Source of the DNA: Caenibius sp. WL
Lineage (GTDB): Bacteria; Pseudomonadota; Alphaproteobacteria; Sphingomonadales; Sphingomonadaceae
DNA length: 64,000 bases
Assembly (NCBI RefSeq): GCF_019803445.1
Contig: NZ_CP081844.1
Coordinates: forward strand, 1,624,501 to 1,688,500
Direction of reading: 5' to 3'
Shown here: piece after piece, positions 59,994 to 64,000 of the stretch
How positions within the stretch are numbered: the stretch's first letter is position 1
Layout of the letters: each line of letters begins with the position of its first letter
The notes under the pieces: model-generated
The model's input: the letters and a program-made list of their open reading frames with translations, nothing else
Told to the model about the DNA's origin: nothing
Database searches by the model: none
Translations under genes and position numbers: made by a program

Positions 59994-61001
59994 TTACCAG
60001 AAGAAATCGTTTATCACATCTACGACTTCACCGGTGTAAATATTTACCAGCAGGACATCGTCATAATAACGGACCCAGCGATAGGGGCCATCGGCCATGG
60101 GCAGACGATACTGCCACGGATCGTTGATCCAGTAGCGGTTCGAATAGAACAGCGAGTCGAGGAAGAACCCGATGCTCAACCGGCGGTACGACCAGCTGTT
60201 GTAAGGCGAATAGTACCGGCCGACGCGATAGACATGCCGGTGGGAGTCGCGATAGCTGCGCCAGTTGTAGCGGCTGTTGTCGCGCCAGCGGCGATCCCAC
60301 TGGCGGCTGTCATGGCGGCCGACGCGATCGCGGTTCCAGTTGCTGTTGCGGTCCCGATTCCAGTTGTTGTTCCGGTCACGGTTCCAGTCACGGTCCCGGT
60401 CGCGGCTCCAATTGGTGTTGCGGTCACGGTTCCAGTTACGGTCCCGATCCCGATCCCGGTTCCAATTGTTGTTGCGGTCGCGGTTGACGTCGCTGTTGCG
60501 ATCCCGGTTCCAATTGTTGTTGCGGTCGCGATTCCACGTGTTGTCGCGATCACGATTCACATTGTTGTCGCGGTCGCGCGCGTTGTTGATCGCCCGGTCG
60601 CGGTAGATGCTGGGCCGCTCGTTGCGCCGTTGCTCGATGGTGCGATTGTTGGTCGATTGCCGCCAATCATTGCGGCGTTCCATCCGATCGGCGGTTGCGT
60701 TAGGGACTTGCGCGTTACGGCGTTCGTTCCAGTTCTGCGTGCGCTGGGGCATGGTGGGGCGCTGTTCCATCTGACGGGCGCGGAAATCGCTCTGGCGCTG
60801 GGCCTGAGGCGCGCGTTCCATCGACCGGTTCATCGAACGGTTGGCACGGAAATCGCCACCTCCACCGCGCTGAACGCGTTCGGCACGGTTGGCGTTGCCG
60901 CGTTCGTTCTGGGCAAAGGCTTCGGCGGGTAATGCGGTCAGCGCCATCACGGCTGCCAGTGCCGTCATACCGCCCGATATCAGAAGGTGTTTTACATGCA
61001 T
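59994..61001 (-). CDS. RcnB-like periplasmic protein with Asn-Trp-Arg-Asp repeats
   Basis: 335 residues. A signal peptide (about 1-30, ending EAFAQ) is followed by a basic, Asn/Arg/Gln-rich region. About ten copies of an 8-residue unit, consensus RDRNNNWN, occupy roughly 142-227. The C-terminal 75 residues (SYRRLSIGFFLDSLFYS; DGPYRWVRYYDDVLLVNIYTGEVVDVI) form the RcnB domain, typified by the RWV-YYDD-LL pattern. E. coli RcnB helps nickel/cobalt homeostasis in the periplasm. A metal role here is family-based inference. Confidence 0.85.
   Translation of the reverse strand: MHVKHLLISGGMTALAAVMALTALPAEAFAQNERGNANRAERVQRGGGGDFRANRSMNRSMERAPQAQRQSDFRARQMEQRPTMPQRTQNWNERRNAQVPNATADRMERRNDWRQSTNNRTIEQRRNERPSIYRDRAINNARDRDNNVNRDRDNTWNRDRNNNWNRDRNSDVNRDRNNNWNRDRDRDRNWNRDRNTNWSRDRDRDWNRDRNNNWNRDRNSNWNRDRVGRHDSRQWDRRWRDNSRYNWRSYRDSHRHVYRVGRYYSPYNSWSYRRLSIGFFLDSLFYSNRYWINDPWQYRLPMADGPYRWVRYYDDVLLVNIYTGEVVDVINDFFW
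60321..60578 (-). repeat. Tandem 24-bp coding repeat (RDRNNNWN units)
   Basis: About ten imperfect 24-base units lie inside the RcnB-like gene. Most units keep the register RDRNNNWN; one is longer (RDRDRDRNWN). DNA copies differ at third positions, so the array is not brand new, but the Asn/Asp wobble suggests ongoing slippage. Confidence 0.8.
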
Positions 61002-61382
61002 AACGGCATCTCCATCCGTCAGCCGCCATGAGGGAATAGAGCGGCCTGCTATACCGGATGGTTTACGCGAGTCGGGATGTCACAAATGTGAACCATGATG
61101 ATGGCCTTCTGTTCATCTTTCTTAATCCTGGGATGAACATTGATGGGGTGTGCGCAATTAACTTGCCAATCCTGTGTAGTCACCCTAGAGGGGCGGCCGA
61201 TCCAGCGTCGGTGACGATACCGACGTTGTCCGCCGTAGCGTGAGACCCGGCCTGAGCCAGGGCGCGCGGACGTAGAGATCGCCATTTCCGCCAGACGCTT
61301 CCTTTTTCACGCAGGGTCGCATCATACGAACCCTGAAGCTGTGCCTTGTCGGGCGCGGCTCGTGAGCTTTTGAGAGAATTGC
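61002..61382. other. 381-base divergent intergenic region
   Basis: Between the RcnB-like gene (leftward) and the DEAD-box helicase gene (rightward). It holds two dyads: GTTCATC-N14-GATGAAC (61111-61138) and CGTCGGT-N6-ACCGACG (61206-61225). The second could form a hairpin in a helicase leader. The 61050-61160 part is visibly AT-richer and likely holds promoters. No convincing gene. Confidence 0.55.
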
Positions 61383-63008
61383 ATGTCCTATTTTACCGAC
61401 CTCGGCTTGGCCGAGCCCATTTTGCGCGCGTTGGGCGCCAAGGGGTACGCCGATCCGACGCCGATTCAGCAGCAGGCGATCCCCGCGCTGCTCGAAGGGC
61501 GCGACCTTCTGGGTATCGCGCAGACGGGCACCGGCAAGACCGCCGCCTTTTCACTTCCTTCGCTGCACCGGCTGGCCGCCGATCCCAAACCGCGCAAGAA
61601 CGCGTCGTGCCGCATGCTGGTGCTCTCGCCGACGCGCGAACTGGCTGCCCAGATCGCCGAAAACATGCGCGGCTATGCCAAGTACCTTGCGCTGAACGTG
61701 CAGTGCATTTTCGGCGGCGTTCCCGCTGGCAAGCAGGCGCGGGCGCTGGTGCCCGGCACCGATATCCTCGTGGCGACGCCGGGCCGCCTGCTCGACCTGA
61801 TCGATCAGCGCGCGCTGACTTTGCGCCATGTCGAAATCTTCGTGCTGGATGAAGCAGACCAAATGATGGACCTCGGCTTTATCCAGCCGTTGAAGCGGAT
61901 TGCCGCGCTGCTGCCCAAGGAACGGCAGAGTCTGTTCTTTTCCGCCACGATGCCCAAGGCGATTGCTGACCTTGGCAAGCAGTTCATCCAAGATCCGGTG
62001 CGGGTGGAAGTCGCCCCGCAATCCACCACCGCCGAACGCGTCGAACAATACGCCACGTTCCTCAACCAGGCGGAAAAGCAGGCGCTGCTGACTTTGCGCC
62101 TGCGTGAAGGGTTGGGCGACGGTGCGATCGATCGCGCGCTCGTCTTCACCCGGACCAAACATGGCGCGGACCGGGTCGTGCGCCATCTCGCCACGGCGGG
62201 CATTTCGGGCGCCGCGATCCATGGCAACAAGAGCCAGGCCCAACGCACCGCCGCAATCAAGGGTTTCCGTTCGGGTTCCGTGCGGGTGCTGGTGGCGACG
62301 GACATCGCCGCGCGCGGGATCGATATTCCGGGCGTCAGCCACGTGTTCAATTTCGAACTGCCCAATGTGCCCGAACAGTACGTCCACCGCATCGGCCGCA
62401 CCGCGCGTGCTGGGGCGGACGGGATTGCGATCAGCTTCGTGGCGCCGGACGAAAAGCCCTATCTGCGCGATATCGAACGGCTCACACGCGTGAAGCTCAC
62501 GCAGCAGGCGCTGCCCGATGATTTCGAAAAGCAGGCTTCCCGCTTGCCGCTGCCCTCGCGCAAGGCGGTGCAGGAAGCGGTTTCGGAAGACGGTCGGCCG
62601 GCGCATCATCAGCCGCGCGGCCGCCGTGCGGGCGGAGAGGGGCGGCGCGAGCGCGATGGCGAACGCGGTCCCCGCCAACGGCAGGAACCGCGTCAGGAAC
62701 GTGGTCCCGCGCGGATGAAGACCGATCGCAGCCATATCCGCACCGCGAAGCCGCATGGCGGTGAAGAACGGAGCGCTCGCCCGCAGCGTCAGGACGAACG
62801 TGCCGTGCAGGGGCGCGACGATCGCGCCGCACGACCCGATCGGGCTCCCCGCTCCGCCGAGCGTACTCACGCCCCGCGCGGTGACAATCCCCGCCGTGAT
62901 GGCGGCCAGCGCGATGGCGCGCGGCGCGGCATGGGCCATGGTGGCCCGCGCAAGGGCGGTGAAGGCGGTCAGCGTACGATGCGCCGCCAGCGCCAGCCGC
63001 AACCCTGA
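61383..63008 (+). CDS. DEAD-box RNA helicase
   Basis: 541 residues. An RhlE-like ATP-dependent RNA helicase. Motifs in order: Q motif in PTPIQQQAIPALLEGRD, AQTGTGKT (I), PTRELAAQ (Ia), TPGRLLDL (Ib), DEAD in FVLDEADQM (II), SAT (III), ATDIAARGIDIP (V) and HRIGRTARAG (VI). The last 140 residues are an Arg/Gly/Gln/His-rich tail of low complexity that should bind RNA. It is likely involved in ribosome assembly or RNA decay, particularly in the cold. Confidence 0.95.
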   Translation: MSYFTDLGLAEPILRALGAKGYADPTPIQQQAIPALLEGRDLLGIAQTGTGKTAAFSLPSLHRLAADPKPRKNASCRMLVLSPTRELAAQIAENMRGYAKYLALNVQCIFGGVPAGKQARALVPGTDILVATPGRLLDLIDQRALTLRHVEIFVLDEADQMMDLGFIQPLKRIAALLPKERQSLFFSATMPKAIADLGKQFIQDPVRVEVAPQSTTAERVEQYATFLNQAEKQALLTLRLREGLGDGAIDRALVFTRTKHGADRVVRHLATAGISGAAIHGNKSQAQRTAAIKGFRSGSVRVLVATDIAARGIDIPGVSHVFNFELPNVPEQYVHRIGRTARAGADGIAISFVAPDEKPYLRDIERLTRVKLTQQALPDDFEKQASRLPLPSRKAVQEAVSEDGRPAHHQPRGRRAGGEGRRERDGERGPRQRQEPRQERGPARMKTDRSHIRTAKPHGGEERSARPQRQDERAVQGRDDRAARPDRAPRSAERTHAPRGDNPRRDGGQRDGARRGMGHGGPRKGGEGGQRTMRRQRQPQP

Positions 63009-63063
63009 TGCCGTGATCGGCGGGAGGCGTGCAGCCTTCCGCCAGTCACATGCATGCGTCCTG

Positions 63064-63175
63064 CGACAGGCTCAGGACGAGCGGGGTTTGTGCTAGATCG
63101 CTTATCGCCCCTCCTATTTCAGGCCCTGACTCTCGGGGCCTGAACGCCCGATCTCGGTTCGTCCTGAGCCTGTCG
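63064..63175. repeat. Inverted pair of GACAGGCTCAGGAC repeats
   Basis: CGACAGGCTCAGGACGA (63064-63080) and its exact complement TCGTCCTGAGCCTGTCG (63159-63175), 78 bases apart. This 17-bp element is a common intergenic repeat in sphingomonads, related to the copy at 44479-44500. The 326-base gap 63009-63334 holds only this and the terminator at 63281-63313. Confidence 0.75.
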
Positions 63176-63280
63176 AAGGACTCGCACTGACAGTGGCTTC
63201 GGCTCCTGGCCTTCGGCTGGTTCAGGCCGGACGGGAAGTTGGGAGCACTCCCTGTTTGCAAACGATAGAGCCCCAAAGAA

Positions 63281-63313
63281 AAGGGCCGCTTACCGGATGG
63301 TAGGCGGCCCTTT
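63281..63313 (-). terminator. Bidirectional terminator between helicase and ettA
   Basis: AAGGGCCGC-TTACC and GGTA-GGCGGCCCTT form a long stem with one mismatch and a short loop. A-runs on the left and T-runs on the right serve both strands. It lies just past the ettA stop at 63335. Confidence 0.8.
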
Positions 63314-63334
63314 CTTATTCGATGCGATCCGTGA

Positions 63335-64000
63335 TCAGCGCGTCAGCTTCTTGTAGGCCAGGCGCGTCGGGCGGTCGGCGGCGTCGCCCAGGCGGCGGCG
63401 CTTGTCTTCTTCATAAGCTTCGAAGTTGCCTTCGAACCATTCGACATGGCTGTTTCCTTCGAACGCGAGAATGTGGGTCGCCAGACGGTCGAGGAAGAAA
63501 CGGTCGTGGCTGATGACCACGGCGCAGCCGGCGAAGTTTTCGATCGCGTCTTCCAGCGCGGCCAGCGTTTCCACGTCGAGGTCGTTGGTCGGTTCGTCCA
63601 GCAGCAGCACGTTGCCGCCTTCTTTCAGCATCTTGGCCATGTGCACGCGGTTGCGTTCACCGCCCGAAAGCTTGCCGACGTTCTTCTGCTGATCCGCGCC
63701 CTTGAAATTGAACGCGCCGACATAGGCACGGGTCGACATATCGTGCCCGTTGACTTTCATGTAATCGAGCCCGTCGGAGATTTCTTCCCAGACGTTCTTC
63801 GCCGGATCGAGATGATCGCGGCTCTGATCGACATAGCCGAGGCGGACGGTTTCACCGATAGCGATCTCGCCCGAATCCGGGGTTTCCTTGCCGGTGAGGA
63901 TCTTGAACAGCGTGGACTTGCCCGCGCCGTTCGGCCCGATCACGCCGACGATGCCACCCGGCGGCAGCATGAACGAGAGGTCTTCGAACAGCAGCTTGTC
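63335..64000 (-). CDS. ettA: Energy-dependent translational throttle protein EttA (partial)
   Basis: The C-terminal 221 codons; the start lies beyond the window edge. The second ATPase domain is complete: [21 protein letters not shown] (Walker A), [17 protein letters not shown] (signature) and [19 protein letters not shown]. It closes with RLAYKKLTR. The [19 protein letters not shown] tail is typical of EttA among ABC-F proteins. EttA gates the first translation cycle in response to ADP/ATP. Confidence 0.92.
   Translation of the reverse strand, partial: DKLLFEDLSFMLPPGGIVGVIGPNGAGKSTLFKILTGKETPDSGEIAIGETVRLGYVDQSRDHLDPAKNVWEEISDGLDYMKVNGHDMSTRAYVGAFNFKGADQQKNVGKLSGGERNRVHMAKMLKEGGNVLLLDEPTNDLDVETLAALEDAIENFAGCAVVISHDRFFLDRLATHILAFEGNSHVEWFEGNFEAYEEDKRRRLGDAADRPTRLAYKKLTR

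Noticed and set aside
60277-60606. Repetitive Arg/Ser/Leu/Phe frame on the plus strand
   Set aside because: It is the reverse reading of the RDRNNNWN coding repeat, not a gene. The array is not CRISPR because the units are 24-base tandem copies without spacers.

Overview
The window is a GC-rich bacterial chromosome segment (about two thirds G+C by eye) with dense, ordinary housekeeping gene content. Several features point to a sphingomonad-type alphaproteobacterium (Novosphingobium/Sphingomonas/Sphingobium relatives): a CcrM-type GANTC methyltransferase near rnhB, an F1-only ATP synthase operon (atpHAGDC) with no Fo genes beside it, a class I lysyl-tRNA synthetase, a tiny aa3-oxidase subunit IV gene directly before a split transhydrogenase (pntAA-pntAB-pntB), the order rpmF-plsX-fabH-ihfA-merR, and an entericidin gene behind an EcfG-type stress promoter. 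No rRNA, tRNA, CRISPR array, transposase or prophage structural gene was seen. Genus-level assignment is inference.

Layout. 1-9.6 kb: end of a 2Fe-2S ferredoxin, a DUF4349 lipoprotein, parC with a strong terminator, a small secreted protein, a minus-strand operon (DUF1285, CoA-type Nudix hydrolase, CCA tRNA nucleotidyltransferase), a GNAT enzyme, a PQQ-type sugar dehydrogenase and an SDR. 9.6-16 kb: rnhB, an ABC-F ATPase, ccrM with six GANTC sites in its leader, folP, and an orphan NtrC-like response regulator with an altered sigma-54 loop. 16-23.4 kb: oxidase subunit IV plus transhydrogenase, a racemase-like protein lacking both catalytic cysteines, a dGTPase-like HD protein, an overlapping run (NAD(P)-binding protein; ABA4-like; DUF938), and entericidin. 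23.4-34.3 kb: two DMT transporters around a lone CpaF ATPase, an HNH protein, repeats and a terminator, F1 ATP synthase, and a membrane-linked trypsin-like protease. 34.3-44.5 kb: MGMT, priA, DUF4197 lipoprotein, small transaldolase, cobT, two adjacent genes each broken by a one-base frameshift, a DMT transporter and cysS. 44.5-48.9 kb is the most accessory-looking part: dispersed palindromes, an AT-richer lipoprotein gene, a 2-hydroxyacid dehydrogenase, and an S24 repressor diverging from two unknown small genes across a set of operators. 48.9-64 kb: rpmF-plsX-fabH-ihfA-merR, a SixA-like phosphatase, a DinG-type helicase, a His-rich YqjI-like PadR regulator with DUF2218, mscS, lysS, a 2OG-Fe(II) oxygenase, an RcnB-like repeat protein, a DEAD-box helicase and the end of ettA.

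The best candidates for new biology are regulatory: the GANTC cluster ahead of ccrM (a probable methylation feedback switch), the S24 repressor locus whose -35 and -10 boxes lie inside its own palindromic operators, and the EcfG promoter in front of entericidin. At protein level the double-Cys-less racemase homologue and the GAFPGA response regulator stand out. I found no clear multi-gene system that is wholly without precedent.
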